The position numbers were made by a program, and so were the translations under genes. Of a stretch of DNA of 18,072 bases, positions 8,385-15,765 are shown piece by piece. The stretch is from Acidilobaceae archaeon UBA158 (GTDB taxonomy: Archaea > Thermoproteota > Thermoprotei_A > Sulfolobales > Acidilobaceae), in assembly GCA_002506595.1 (NCBI GenBank), contig DAXV01000008.1, forward strand, positions 41,838-59,909, given 5' to 3'. Within the stretch, counting starts at the first letter, position 1. Every line of letters begins with the position of its first letter. The notes beneath the pieces were generated by a model, which saw only the letters and a list, made by a program, of their open reading frames with translations, had not been told where the DNA came from and did not search any database.

Positions 8385-8482
8385 CCAATGAACTGCCTAA
8401 AGGTACACCCTTAGGACTGGAGGAGGTCAGTAATAACAAAATCCAGTAATGCATTTATTATTAATTAAGAAAAAAATTAGTT

Positions 8483-8487
8483 GAGGG
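8483..8487 (+). promoter_or_regulatory. Ribosome site for the TTG start of the ion transporter
   Basis: GAGGG ends seven bases before TTG 8495. The nearby ATG at 8490 is in another frame and meets TGA after one codon, so the TTG is the real start. No clear TATA box is seen between the element end (8430) and this site apart from general AT-richness. Confidence 0.5.
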
Positions 8488-8494
8488 AAATGAA

Positions 8495-9778
8495 TTGATA
8501 AATATCAAAGAATATTTTGGGGCTATAGTTCTTTTAACTATAATAATAGGTTTAATAATGAGAGCTAGGTTTACAAAAATACCTTCTTGGTCAATAATGT
8601 CTTTAGCTTCTTCTATAACAATATTATTAGGTCTTGTTCCAATATATTATATAAGTAGTATCATAGATTGGAATGTTATTTTGTTTTTGATAAGCATGTT
8701 TAGCATTATTAGTATAGCTGAATCATCTGGTTTGTTGGATTTTTTAGCAGCTTATTTAATATCTTTATTTAAAAGTAGGGTTTTGCTGCTCTATATTTTA
8801 GCATTATTCTTTGGATTATTATCTAGTATTATGGTTAACGACGCAGTCGCAATAGTAGGTACGTCTTTATCTGTAATAATAGCAAAATCCTTAGAATTGC
8901 CTTTTGAGCCAATAGCCATATTGGTTGCATTTGCAATAACTATAGGTTCTGTTATGACGCCATTAGGGAATCCTCAAAACATGCTTATTGCAACTGAGAC
9001 TAATATAAATGCACCATTAATAACATTTCTAAAATATTTAGCAATACCTACAATAATTAATTTATTTTTAACCACATTTTTCATTATTAAATATTATAAA
9101 ATAAAAGAACTTAAAAAAGAATTTTTTATAGGAGTTCCTCAGGAATATATTAAAAATAAAAGGGATGCTTACATATCAATAATTTCTATATTTTTAATTA
9201 TAGTTTCTCTTTTAATAAATGATTTATTGGAACTATATAAGCTTCCACATATAACTTCAATAGGTTTAATTCCTTTTACAATTGCAGCATTTATTTATAT
9301 ATTTGTATCAGATCCAAGGCAAACACTTTCTAAAGTAAATTGGGGAACGATAATTTTCTTTATAACTATGTTTATAGCAACTCAAGGTATATGGAACTCT
9401 GGTATATTATATGAACCTTTGCATTTTTTGTTACCTCATTATATGAGAGGGATCAATAATGTTTTAAGAATATCAGCTTCCTCATTAATTTTTAGTCAGT
9501 TAATAAGTAATGTACCTTTCACAAATTTATTTATTGTATATATGAATAACCTTGGTTACTCATATGCTAATGTTATAAGTTGGATCACATTAGCCATGGC
9601 TACAACTATTGCGGGCAACTTAACAATTTTGGGTGCTGCATCAAATATTATAATTATAGATACATTGGAATCGAGGTATGGAATTACAATAACTTATAAA
9701 GAATTTATGAAAATAGGGATTCCAGTTACGTTAATTAATCTTGCTGTTTATATCGCTTATATAATTTTGTTGTTTTAA
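8495..9778 (+). CDS. ArsB/NhaD-like (ion transporter superfamily) membrane permease
   Basis: This 427-residue, very hydrophobic protein has about ten to twelve predicted membrane segments and the two-fold repeat of the IT superfamily (ArsB, NhaD, CitM, DASS). The first repeat carries the re-entrant motif with N115-D116 (VNDAVAI) and TPLGNPQN at 155-162. The second carries SNVP at 338-341 and AGNLTILGAASN at 373-384. The GNPQN and GNL-x-x-x-GAASN pair is typical of ArsB/NhaD-type members, which move arsenite, Na+/H+ or organic anions. The substrate cannot be decided from sequence, and no arsR or arsenate reductase gene lies nearby. TTG start with GAGGG seven bases upstream. It lies directly behind the transposon relic and convergent with the mannosyltransferase. 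Confidence 0.85.
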   Translation: MINIKEYFGAIVLLTIIIGLIMRARFTKIPSWSIMSLASSITILLGLVPIYYISSIIDWNVILFLISMFSIISIAESSGLLDFLAAYLISLFKSRVLLLYILALFFGLLSSIMVNDAVAIVGTSLSVIIAKSLELPFEPIAILVAFAITIGSVMTPLGNPQNMLIATETNINAPLITFLKYLAIPTIINLFLTTFFIIKYYKIKELKKEFFIGVPQEYIKNKRDAYISIISIFLIIVSLLINDLLELYKLPHITSIGLIPFTIAAFIYIFVSDPRQTLSKVNWGTIIFFITMFIATQGIWNSGILYEPLHFLLPHYMRGINNVLRISASSLIFSQLISNVPFTNLFIVYMNNLGYSYANVISWITLAMATTIAGNLTILGAASNIIIIDTLESRYGITITYKEFMKIGIPVTLINLAVYIAYIILLF

Positions 9779-10180
9779 AAATAGAGAAAATTATAACTAA
9801 TTATTAAAAAATTACTAATTGTTGCATTTTATAAAAATTAAAATTTTTTCTATTAACCGAATTTCCGTTTGAGGATTGGGATGATAAATTGTGAGCCTTT
9901 TTTAAGGTAGTAAAGATGAAAAATCTATAACTATTTCTATATGGTAGATGTAATTCCAAAGAGATAAGATACCCTTTTATATAAAGAAAATCATATCGAA
10001 GGCACGTAGCCTGTATTTATGTTTATAAGATAATATAATAAGAATCAGGTTTTGTATTATAAGTATGAAACAAATTAAATCTATAATCTTAAAATTCTAT
10101 ATAGCGTTAACGATTTGCCTTTTATGATATTCTAAAATTATTTATATATTTGTAAAATAAATTTTATCTAAATTCTAAAA
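9779..10180. other. 402-base stretch without a convincing gene
   Basis: Between two convergent genes. It begins with AT-rich DNA and a T6 run (9844-9849), then a more mixed-composition block at about 9855-10015, then AT-rich sequence again. A short hairpin AGGC-ACGTA-GCCT lies at 10000-10012. On the minus strand 70 codons are free of stops (9804-10013), but there is no ribosome site or recognisable protein. I see no tRNA, no clear C/D-box RNA and no repeat shared with the rest of the window. Confidence 0.5.
9844..9849 (+). terminator. T-run behind the ion transporter
   Basis: A T6 run inside AAAATTTTTTC lies about 66 bases after the transporter stop, in a region where convergent transcription would need to end. 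It is supported by composition and position only. Confidence 0.25.
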
Positions 10181-11233
10181 TTAAATATTCCATACTTTAG
10201 TATATGATAAAATGAAGTTAACTATAAATCCAAATATTATTCCAATGAATTGCCCTATTAATGGATATATTTTTAACAATTTTGTTAGCAATTCCATTAC
10301 AAAAAATATCGTTACACCACTTGGCCCTACCATTAAATTATACCTTAAAACTCTAGATATCAAAGATCTTCCTTTCCTGTCTTTAAAAGTCCATTTATCA
10401 TTAAAGATAAAATTAAATAATATACTTGTTTCTATAGCAATTGCACTTGCATAATCATAAAACATGCCCTTGTTTAATAGTAAATACATTACTCCTAAAT
10501 TTACAATAGTTCCCATAGCACCAACAACTGCAAACTTAATTATCCTAGAATTTATTATAGCATGAATTAAAAATTCAAAGATTTCTTTCATTCCTAATTT
10601 GCTTTTCCCTTTGTTTCTGTTCTTAAAAGTATAAGGTATGTCAATAACCCTTAGATTCGGGTTTTTATATAAAATTTCGAATAAGATTTTATAACCTATT
10701 GTATTTAATTTGTTTAAATTCACTGCATCTTTTTTAAATGCAAAAAAACCGGACATAGGATCTGATGTTCTATTTACTTCTGGTACTAAAATTTTTGCCA
10801 ATAATGTTGCTCCCTTGCTAACTATTTTCCTATAAAATGAAAAACCTTCTATTTTACCTCCTTTTTTATATCTAGAAGCAATAGCAATATCATAATTCTT
10901 TAAGGATTCAATTAATTTAGGTATTATTTCGGGAGGGTGCTGGAAATCAGCATCCATTACAACAATTATGTTTCCACTTGCTCTTTTGACTCCATCAATT
11001 ATAGCTGAAGATAGACCCTTCTTTTCCTTTCTTAATATTAATTTAATATGTGGATTATTTTTGCTTATTCTATCTACTATTTCATATGTCTTATCAGGAC
11101 TATTATCGTCAACAACTAAAATTTCGTAATCATAATAATTTTTTAATATATTCTCTACTTTGTTTATCAGACCACCTATATTTTCAGCTTCATTATATGT
11201 TGGTATTATTATTGATACCTTGCCATTGCTCAA
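10181..11233 (-). CDS. Polyprenyl-phosphate (dolichol-phosphate) mannosyltransferase, GT2-GtrA fusion
   Basis: This 350-residue protein joins a family-2 glycosyltransferase to a GtrA membrane domain, the same architecture and almost the same length as archaeal dolichol-phosphate mannose synthase from Pyrococcus. It would transfer mannose (or glucose) from a nucleotide sugar to a dolichyl phosphate at the inner face of the membrane, for protein N-glycosylation or other envelope glycans. Visible motifs are VSIIIPTYNEAENIG (6-20), VVDDNSPDKT (40-49), metal-binding DAD (94-96) with QHPP, and SDPMSGFFAF (157-166). Four membrane segments follow from about 232, with FNDKWTFKDR (277-286) typical of GtrA. 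The start is TTG; no in-frame ATG lies near and its ribosome site is weak. The sugar specificity is inferred. Confidence 0.88.
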   Translation of the reverse strand: MSNGKVSIIIPTYNEAENIGGLINKVENILKNYYDYEILVVDDNSPDKTYEIVDRISKNNPHIKLILRKEKKGLSSAIIDGVKRASGNIIVVMDADFQHPPEIIPKLIESLKNYDIAIASRYKKGGKIEGFSFYRKIVSKGATLLAKILVPEVNRTSDPMSGFFAFKKDAVNLNKLNTIGYKILFEILYKNPNLRVIDIPYTFKNRNKGKSKLGMKEIFEFLIHAIINSRIIKFAVVGAMGTIVNLGVMYLLLNKGMFYDYASAIAIETSILFNFIFNDKWTFKDRKGRSLISRVLRYNLMVGPSGVTIFFVMELLTKLLKIYPLIGQFIGIIFGFIVNFILSYTKVWNI

Positions 11234-11321
11234 CTTATTAACCCAAAATCAATATATGATAAAAAATATTTTATACTTTACCAATTTGATAAAATTTTAA
11301 ATAAATTTTCCTATATTTTTA

Positions 11322-11573
11322 TTATAATTCAGATGCCCAAGGTGAAGGACATTTGGTTATTCCTATAAAATCTTCTAATGGTTTTGGCTTTATACATATA
11401 ACGCCTGTGTTTTCATCTATTTCAACTACAAAATTTTTGCCGAACTTTTCAATTATGTGCTTTTTTACGTATATGTTAAGAGGTAAAGTATAATATTCAT
11501 ATTCATAAGATTTACCATTCACATCTTTCTTTCCTTTTAATTCCTTTGCTATTACAACCCTATCTCTAACCAT
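11322..11573 (-). CDS. Small AbrB/SpoVT-like protein, possible DNA-binding regulator
   Basis: This 83-residue protein has no name I can give with certainty. The segment YYTLPLNIYVKKHIIEKFG followed by KNFVVEIDENTGVICIKPKP has the strand-helix-strand-strand pattern of AbrB-type swapped-hairpin domains (compare TIPKEIRKKLGI...VEVEVDEDGVIVIKPK), although the N-terminal 28 residues are atypical. The C-terminal 15 residues contain a lone Cys and Trp (KCPSPWASEL). The start is well supported: GGTGAT lies five bases before ATG, and a TATA-like CTTATAAATTTAA further upstream predicts a leader of about 19 bases. It is divergent from tes across 278 bases and could regulate it (inference). The alternative is a conserved crenarchaeal small protein unrelated to AbrB. 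Confidence 0.65.
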   Translation of the reverse strand: MVRDRVVIAKELKGKKDVNGKSYEYEYYTLPLNIYVKKHIIEKFGKNFVVEIDENTGVICIKPKPLEDFIGITKCPSPWASEL

Positions 11574-11608
11574 ATTTCATCACCGTTCTCTTTATAGATA
11601 TAGTTTTC

Positions 11609-11624
11609 GTTTAAATTTATAAGT
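11609..11624 (-). promoter_or_regulatory. TATA-like promoter of the AbrB-like gene
   Basis: On the minus strand, CTTATAAATTTAA here is a good match to the crenarchaeal TATA box. It predicts transcription from near 11592, leaving a short leader that contains the GGTGAT ribosome site (11584-11579). Confidence 0.45.
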
Positions 11625-11794
11625 TTTTACATTATTTCTTATAATACTATGGCAATCTTAAAAATGTAATTCCTGACATGAATAGTCTTGTATATAAACG
11701 TATATATGCATATAATAAATATGAAGAAAATATTTAAAAAATATTTCAAACAATAATAAATTAATAAGTAAATCTTAAAAAACAGTATCCAGAC

Positions 11795-11802
11795 ATATAT
11801 AA
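11795..11802 (+). promoter_or_regulatory. TATA-like promoter of tes
   Basis: ATATATAA (within ACATATATAAGAG) predicts a transcript start near 11823-11826. The leader would be about 27 bases and would carry the strong AGGAGGT ribosome site. TATATA at 11815-11820 is a weaker candidate, because its transcript would lose the ribosome site. Confidence 0.45.
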
Positions 11803-11837
11803 GAGGAGATTTAATATATATAATAAGCAATGTATAT

Positions 11838-11844
11838 AGGAGGT
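11838..11844 (+). promoter_or_regulatory. Strong ribosome site of tes deciding a TTG start
   Basis: AGGAGGT is the strongest 16S-complementary sequence in the window and stands seven bases before TTG 11852. No in-frame ATG lies near the N-terminus, so TTG is accepted. The strength suggests a well-translated protein. Confidence 0.75.
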
Positions 11845-11851
11845 TTAAAAT

Positions 11852-13639
11852 TTGGCAGTAGTTCAGGTAAATAAAAAGCAAGAAGTTGTACAGGGTCAGG
11901 TTAATAGAACTTTACCTGCTCCAGGAAAATTCTTCACAGAAGGCGATAAAGCATATGTAGAAATTGCTGATAAGAAAATACCCATAGGAGGTCCTATGCC
12001 AAAGCTTAATGAAAATGAAAAACATTTGCATTATACAACAAGTTTATGTCCTGTGTGTCAAAGATTATTGCCAGCAAGGGTTTTTGAAAGAGATGGAAAA
12101 GTTTATCTTAGAAAGATTTGTCCTGAGCATGGAGAAATTGAAGAACTTTATTATGGCGATTCGAAACTTTATACGAGAATGATGAAATTTGAAGAAACTG
12201 GAAAAGGGGCAGGTAAAATAAAAGCATATGTAAGTCTTAATGCCCCTTGCCCATATAATTGCGGATTTTGCTCAATGCATGAAAATCATACTGCGTTGGC
12301 TAATTTAGTTGTAACCAATAGATGTAATCTTAGCTGCTATTATTGTTTCTTCTATGCGGAAAAAGCTGGCTATATTTATGAACCTAGTATTGATCTGCTT
12401 AGGTTCCAAATTGAGCAATTGAAAAAGCAAGGAGTAACAATGGCAATACAAATAACAGGAGGAGAACCTACATTAAGAGAAGATCTTCCAGAGATAATTA
12501 AAATGTTAAGGGAAGAAGGAGTTAGACATATTCAGTTAAACACTGCAGGTATTAAATTTGCTGAGATGTATTTTAATGATCCAGAGGCGGCTATTAACTA
12601 CTCAAGGACATTAAGAGAAGCTGGAGTAAATACCGTTTATTTGAGCTTTGATGGAGTATCACCAAAAGTTAATTTCAAGAATCATTGGGAAATACCCTAT
12701 ATTTTTGAGGTATTTAGGAAATCAGGTATGACTAGCGTAGTTTTAGTTCCAACACTTATAAAAGGTCACAATGATCAGGAAATAGGCAAGATATTGAAAT
12801 TTGCAGGAAAGCATATAGATATAGTAAGGGCAGTTAATTTCCAGCCAGTAAGTTTATCGGGTCAACTTAAGAAGAGCGAAAGAGATAAGATGAGAATAAC
12901 AATTGCTGATGCTATAATAGAGATTGAAAAACAAACCGATGGCCAAATACCAAGAGATACTTGGTATCCGATTCCAGTAGCTGCTAAGTTCGCTAAATTT
13001 GTAGAAGCAGCAACTGAATCAAATCAATTCTGCATGTCAAATCATCCTATGTGTGGGTCAGCAAATTATGTATTCGTAGAAAGAGATGCTAATGGCTTAC
13101 CTACAAAGTTCATTCCAATAGGTTCATTCTTTGATGTTGATGGATTCTTAGAATATTTAGATGATGAAAGAGTAGATATAATTGATAGCAGATTTAAGAA
13201 ATTACATTTATTAAAAAGTATAATAGATTTAAAGAAGTTCGTAGAAGAGAAGAATATGCCGAAAGATTTAAAGTTTAGCAAATTATTGACTAGCATTTTC
13301 TTAAAGAGAAATTATGATGCGTTAGGTCAACTTCATTATCATATGTTATTTATAGGTATGATGCATTTCATGGATCTATATAATTATGACGTTGAAAGGG
13401 TTAGGAGATGCAACATAAGTTATCTGATGCCAGATGGAAGGGTTGTTCCATTCTGTACATTTAATGTAATGGAATCATTATATAGAGACTATGTCCAAGA
13501 GAAATATAAGAAATTAGATCTAAAATCAAATGAGATGAAGTCGTTTAACCCTGGAGAAAAATATAACAGATCAAAATATATAATGAGAATAAATAAAGAT
13601 CCATTGTATATTAATACATATAAAGGAATCATATACTAA
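11852..13639 (+). CDS. tes: Tetraether synthase (Tes), radical SAM enzyme
   Basis: This 595-residue radical SAM protein matches the archaeal Tes family (Methanocaldococcus MJ0619, Sulfolobus Saci_0703). Tes joins the phytanyl chain ends of two archaeol-type lipids to make membrane-spanning GDGT tetraethers. The N-terminal CPVC (66-69) and CPEHG (90-94) fit the mononuclear, rubredoxin-like iron site. CPYNCGFC (133-140) fits an auxiliary cluster. CNLSCYYC (158-165) is the radical SAM CX3CX2C motif, followed by the SAM-binding GGEP (203-206). Further cysteines near residues 390-400 (FCMSNHPMCG) and in the C-terminal part (RRCNIS, PFCTFN) fit the third cluster. The TTG start has AGGAGGT seven bases upstream. 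The gene is single, divergent from an AbrB-like gene and convergent with the riboflavin reductase, three bases apart. The function is established for homologues; here it is inferred from motifs. Confidence 0.9.
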   Translation: MAVVQVNKKQEVVQGQVNRTLPAPGKFFTEGDKAYVEIADKKIPIGGPMPKLNENEKHLHYTTSLCPVCQRLLPARVFERDGKVYLRKICPEHGEIEELYYGDSKLYTRMMKFEETGKGAGKIKAYVSLNAPCPYNCGFCSMHENHTALANLVVTNRCNLSCYYCFFYAEKAGYIYEPSIDLLRFQIEQLKKQGVTMAIQITGGEPTLREDLPEIIKMLREEGVRHIQLNTAGIKFAEMYFNDPEAAINYSRTLREAGVNTVYLSFDGVSPKVNFKNHWEIPYIFEVFRKSGMTSVVLVPTLIKGHNDQEIGKILKFAGKHIDIVRAVNFQPVSLSGQLKKSERDKMRITIADAIIEIEKQTDGQIPRDTWYPIPVAAKFAKFVEAATESNQFCMSNHPMCGSANYVFVERDANGLPTKFIPIGSFFDVDGFLEYLDDERVDIIDSRFKKLHLLKSIIDLKKFVEEKNMPKDLKFSKLLTSIFLKRNYDALGQLHYHMLFIGMMHFMDLYNYDVERVRRCNISYLMPDGRVVPFCTFNVMESLYRDYVQEKYKKLDLKSNEMKSFNPGEKYNRSKYIMRINKDPLYINTYKGIIY

Positions 13640-13642
13640 TTT

Positions 13643-14323
13643 TTAAATTAAGGGTTTTTTTGGATATAATACATCATATTTTATATTAACCCAATTATGG
13701 CACAAATTCTCTATTTCTTTTATATAAAATTCAGCCTTAATTTCTTTTAAAATTCCTTTTTCAAAAATTGATGTACCCCCACCAAAAGCAAATGGAGAAA
13801 TTGTTATCCAAAGTTCATCTACTAGTCCATTATAAAGAAGTGAATAATTTAGATGTCCTCCTCCTTCAACCATTAATCTTTTTATGCCAATATCGTAGAG
13901 TTTTTTTAATGCTGTATCAATATCTAGAACACCTTTAAAATCAACTTTTATTATATTTACGCCAATTTTTTCAAATATTTCATATTTTTCTTTATTTAAA
14001 TTGTTGGACGTTATAATAATACTTTTCTTTGGATTAGAAAAAATTTTTGATGATATAGGAACAATTAATTTTGAATCTACTACTATTTTATATGGAGATA
14101 TTCCTTTTACAAGTCTTACTGTTAGACTAGGATTGTCTTTAATAACAGTATTTGCTCCAACCATAACGCCATCACTATTTGATCTTAAATAATGTTGCAG
14201 TTTAAAGTCATCAATACAACTTAACTTAGAGTATCCCTCGCTATTGGCTATTTTTCCGTCAACTGTCATTGTAGAGAATATTATAATATATGGTCTCGGC
14301 AAATTTTCACCTATTTTTATCAT
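13643..14323 (-). CDS. 2,5-diamino-6-ribosylamino-pyrimidinone 5'-phosphate reductase (RibD C-terminal/RIB7 type)
   Basis: This 226-residue NADPH-dependent reductase is of the archaeal/fungal riboflavin pathway, where side-chain reduction precedes deamination. Signatures are FSTMTVDGKIA (16-26), DGVMVGANTVIKDNPSLTVR (51-70, dinucleotide and substrate binding), VEGGGHLN (152-159) and a late GGG (181-183). It is a stand-alone reductase with no deaminase domain, as is usual in archaea. Two starts are possible. ATG 14323 gives 226 residues. TTG 14302 (seven codons later, giving MPRPYII) has GGTGA four bases upstream, which the longer form would place inside the gene. I list the longer form but the TTG is a serious rival. 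It is convergent with tes, and its 3' end contains the T7 run that may terminate tes. Confidence 0.87.
   Translation of the reverse strand: MIKIGENLPRPYIIIFSTMTVDGKIANSEGYSKLSCIDDFKLQHYLRSNSDGVMVGANTVIKDNPSLTVRLVKGISPYKIVVDSKLIVPISSKIFSNPKKSIIITSNNLNKEKYEIFEKIGVNIIKVDFKGVLDIDTALKKLYDIGIKRLMVEGGGHLNYSLLYNGLVDELWITISPFAFGGGTSIFEKGILKEIKAEFYIKEIENLCHNWVNIKYDVLYPKKPLI
13655..13661 (+). terminator. T7 run that may terminate tes transcription
   Basis: A run of seven T starts 16 bases after the tes stop. It lies within the 3' end of the convergent reductase gene, where it encodes the K-K-P part of the C-terminus, so one sequence would serve both purposes. Confidence 0.35.
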
Positions 14324-14432
14324 ACTTTAAGTAATAAATAAGTTTGACTATAAAATCTTATTTAGTTTATGATAATAAGAATCTTATTTAGTATTATTGA
14401 TAAGTTCATTATATTAGTTGTTAAATTATACA

Positions 14433-14792
14433 TTATTGAGAATCTAAGTCTATTTGAATCATTATTGCGTTATATAGGTTATCTTTTTTTAGACCTCTTT
14501 CTATTCTATATAATTGTTCTGGAGCTATATTAAATTTCCTTGCCATAATATAAGTAGGAATATTTTCCTTTTTTGCATATAGATAAACAAGAAGTGTTCT
14601 TAGTGACATAGGATTAGATAATCTCCTCTTAAAATTTTCATGATTAATTAGTATATAGAAAATTCTATTTAATACCTTGCTTTTAGTAATCCAAGGTAAA
14701 ATCTCTTCAGGTACATCAATGGTTTTAGGTTTACCTATACCGTAGATTATAACTTTATTTGATTGTATTTTTATATATTCTTCATTATTCAT
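14433..14792 (-). CDS. Small HTH-like protein, unrecognised
   Basis: This 119-residue protein has no family name that I recognise. Residues 1-28 look like two short strands (YIKIQSNKVIIYGIGKP). The C-terminal half (about 62-105) reads like a helix-turn-helix: SLRTLLVYLYAKKENIP, then TYIMARKFNIAPEQLYRIERGL, where A-R-K-F-N-I-A-P-E-Q-L-Y matches the helix-turn-recognition-helix spacing. It is probably a DNA-binding regulator (inference). The ATG has GGGGT about ten bases upstream and a TATA-like CCTTATAAAT 19-28 bases upstream, which suits a leaderless or very short-leader transcript. It is divergent from aIF2-alpha, 165 bases apart, and lies 109 bases upstream of the riboflavin reductase on the same strand. 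Confidence 0.65.
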   Translation of the reverse strand: MNNEEYIKIQSNKVIIYGIGKPKTIDVPEEILPWITKSKVLNRIFYILINHENFKRRLSNPMSLRTLLVYLYAKKENIPTYIMARKFNIAPEQLYRIERGLKKDNLYNAIMIQIDLDSQ

Positions 14793-14810
14793 ATTTATTT
14801 TACCCCATAG

Positions 14811-14820
14811 ATTTATAAGG
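14811..14820 (-). promoter_or_regulatory. TATA-like box at leaderless spacing before the HTH-like gene
   Basis: On the minus strand CCTTATAAAT lies 19-28 bases before ATG 14792, the spacing that starts transcription at or near the start codon. The same spacing is seen before the CopG-type gene. Confidence 0.35.
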
Positions 14821-14957
14821 AATTGAAAGATATTAAAATTATTTTAATATTTATATATTTATTCTATAAATTACCTGTACTTTAAATAAACAAAACATTC
14901 ATAAATTTCATAGGAACATAAAAAATAGGATACAATATAAATAAGTAGGGGATAGAA

Positions 14958-15761
14958 TTGGCACTAAAAAATAGAAAAGAAATGCCTGATATTGGGGAAA
15001 TAGTTATTGGCACTATAAAAGAGGTTCATGATTTTGGTGCATATATGACTATAGATGAATATAATGATTTAAGAGCATTTTTACCTTGGAGCGAAGTTGC
15101 GACAAAAGCTGTAAAAAATATCAATGAAGTAATAAAGGAAAATCAAAAGCTGGCTGTAAAAGTAATAAGAATATATAGAAATAAAGGGCAAGTTGATGTT
15201 AGCCTGAAAAGAGTTAATGATAATGAAAGGAAAAGGAAAATGATGTACTGGAAGAGAACCTTAAAAGCAGTAAATTTAATACTAATGGCAGCAAAACAGA
15301 TTAATAAATCAGAAGATGAAGCATATAAAGAAGTTGTTTGGCATCTTGAGGATTACTTTGGTGATGCGATGACTGGTTTAGAGGCAATAAATCTTGAAGG
15401 GAAAGATGCATTAAGAAAGGCTAAGATACCTACAGAGTGGCATGATGTATTAATGGATTATGCAAAGAAATATGTTGAAGTTAAACATGTGCAAATAAGT
15501 GGGTATTTTAATTTGAAATCTTTGGAATCAGATGGTATAGATAAAATTAAAAAAATATTGTTGGATATAAAAGAAGAAGTTAAAAAATATGAAGGAGTAG
15601 ACATAAAGATATATACAATTGGATCTCCAAAATACAGAATTGATTTAATAGGCCCAGATTATAAAACCTTGGAGAATGTTATAGAAAAATTAAGTAGTAA
15701 AGGAGAAAAGCTCGCTAAAGAACTAAAAGTAGAATATTCATTTGAAAGAATAAAGGCGTAA
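14958..15761 (+). CDS. Translation initiation factor 2 subunit alpha (aIF2-alpha)
   Basis: This 267-residue alpha subunit of the archaeal aIF2 heterotrimer brings initiator Met-tRNA to the small ribosomal subunit. It has the normal length and three domains: an S1/OB RNA-binding domain (about 8-85, with GTIKEVHDFGAYMTIDEY and FLPWSEVATK), a helical domain (about 90-175) and a C-terminal alpha-beta domain that binds the gamma subunit (175-267, with IDLIGPDYKTLE). The start is TTG with GGGGA five bases upstream, and the N-terminus ALKNRKEMPDIGE agrees with the family. TTTAAATAAA at 14881-14890 could be its promoter with a leader of about 47 bases. It is followed four bases later by nop10, a widespread archaeal pairing. 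The usual upstream L44e-S27e genes are absent here. Confidence 0.93.
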   Translation: MALKNRKEMPDIGEIVIGTIKEVHDFGAYMTIDEYNDLRAFLPWSEVATKAVKNINEVIKENQKLAVKVIRIYRNKGQVDVSLKRVNDNERKRKMMYWKRTLKAVNLILMAAKQINKSEDEAYKEVVWHLEDYFGDAMTGLEAINLEGKDALRKAKIPTEWHDVLMDYAKKYVEVKHVQISGYFNLKSLESDGIDKIKKILLDIKEEVKKYEGVDIKIYTIGSPKYRIDLIGPDYKTLENVIEKLSSKGEKLAKELKVEYSFERIKA

Positions 15762-15765
15762 TTAT

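Larger units (their letters stand above)
8087..8430 (+). mobile_element. Degenerate IS200/IS605-type (TnpB) element with structured right end
   Basis: This fills most of the 413-base gap after the Pus10-like gene and is visibly richer in G+C than its flanks. The right end has a hairpin (CCTAAAGG 8396-8403, loop TACA, CCCTTAGG 8408-8415, one mismatch) followed by ACTGGAGGAGGTCAG, the layout I know from right ends of archaeal IS605-family elements. The left part has a possible small hairpin (CCTAG 8100-8104 with CTAGG 8111-8115). Between them are remains of what looks like a TnpB C-terminal tail. No transposase body remains, so this is a dead or MITE-like relic. The exact left boundary is uncertain. 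In this family the 3' end of tnpB overlaps an omega-type guide RNA, which could explain the preserved hairpins. Family assignment is from memory of sequence patterns, not a search. Confidence 0.55.

Noticed and set aside
8160..8430. RNase P RNA or another housekeeping ncRNA
   Set aside because: GAGGAAGTC at 8164-8172 resembles the GAGGAAAGUC block of RNase P RNA, but one base is missing, the matching ACAGAA block is not found, and G+C is lower than I would expect of a thermophile's RNase P RNA. The IS605-like right end explains the region better.
9880..9960. C/D-box small RNA
   Set aside because: ATGATAA and AGATGAA resemble C and C' boxes, but no CTGA D or D' box sits at the right distance.
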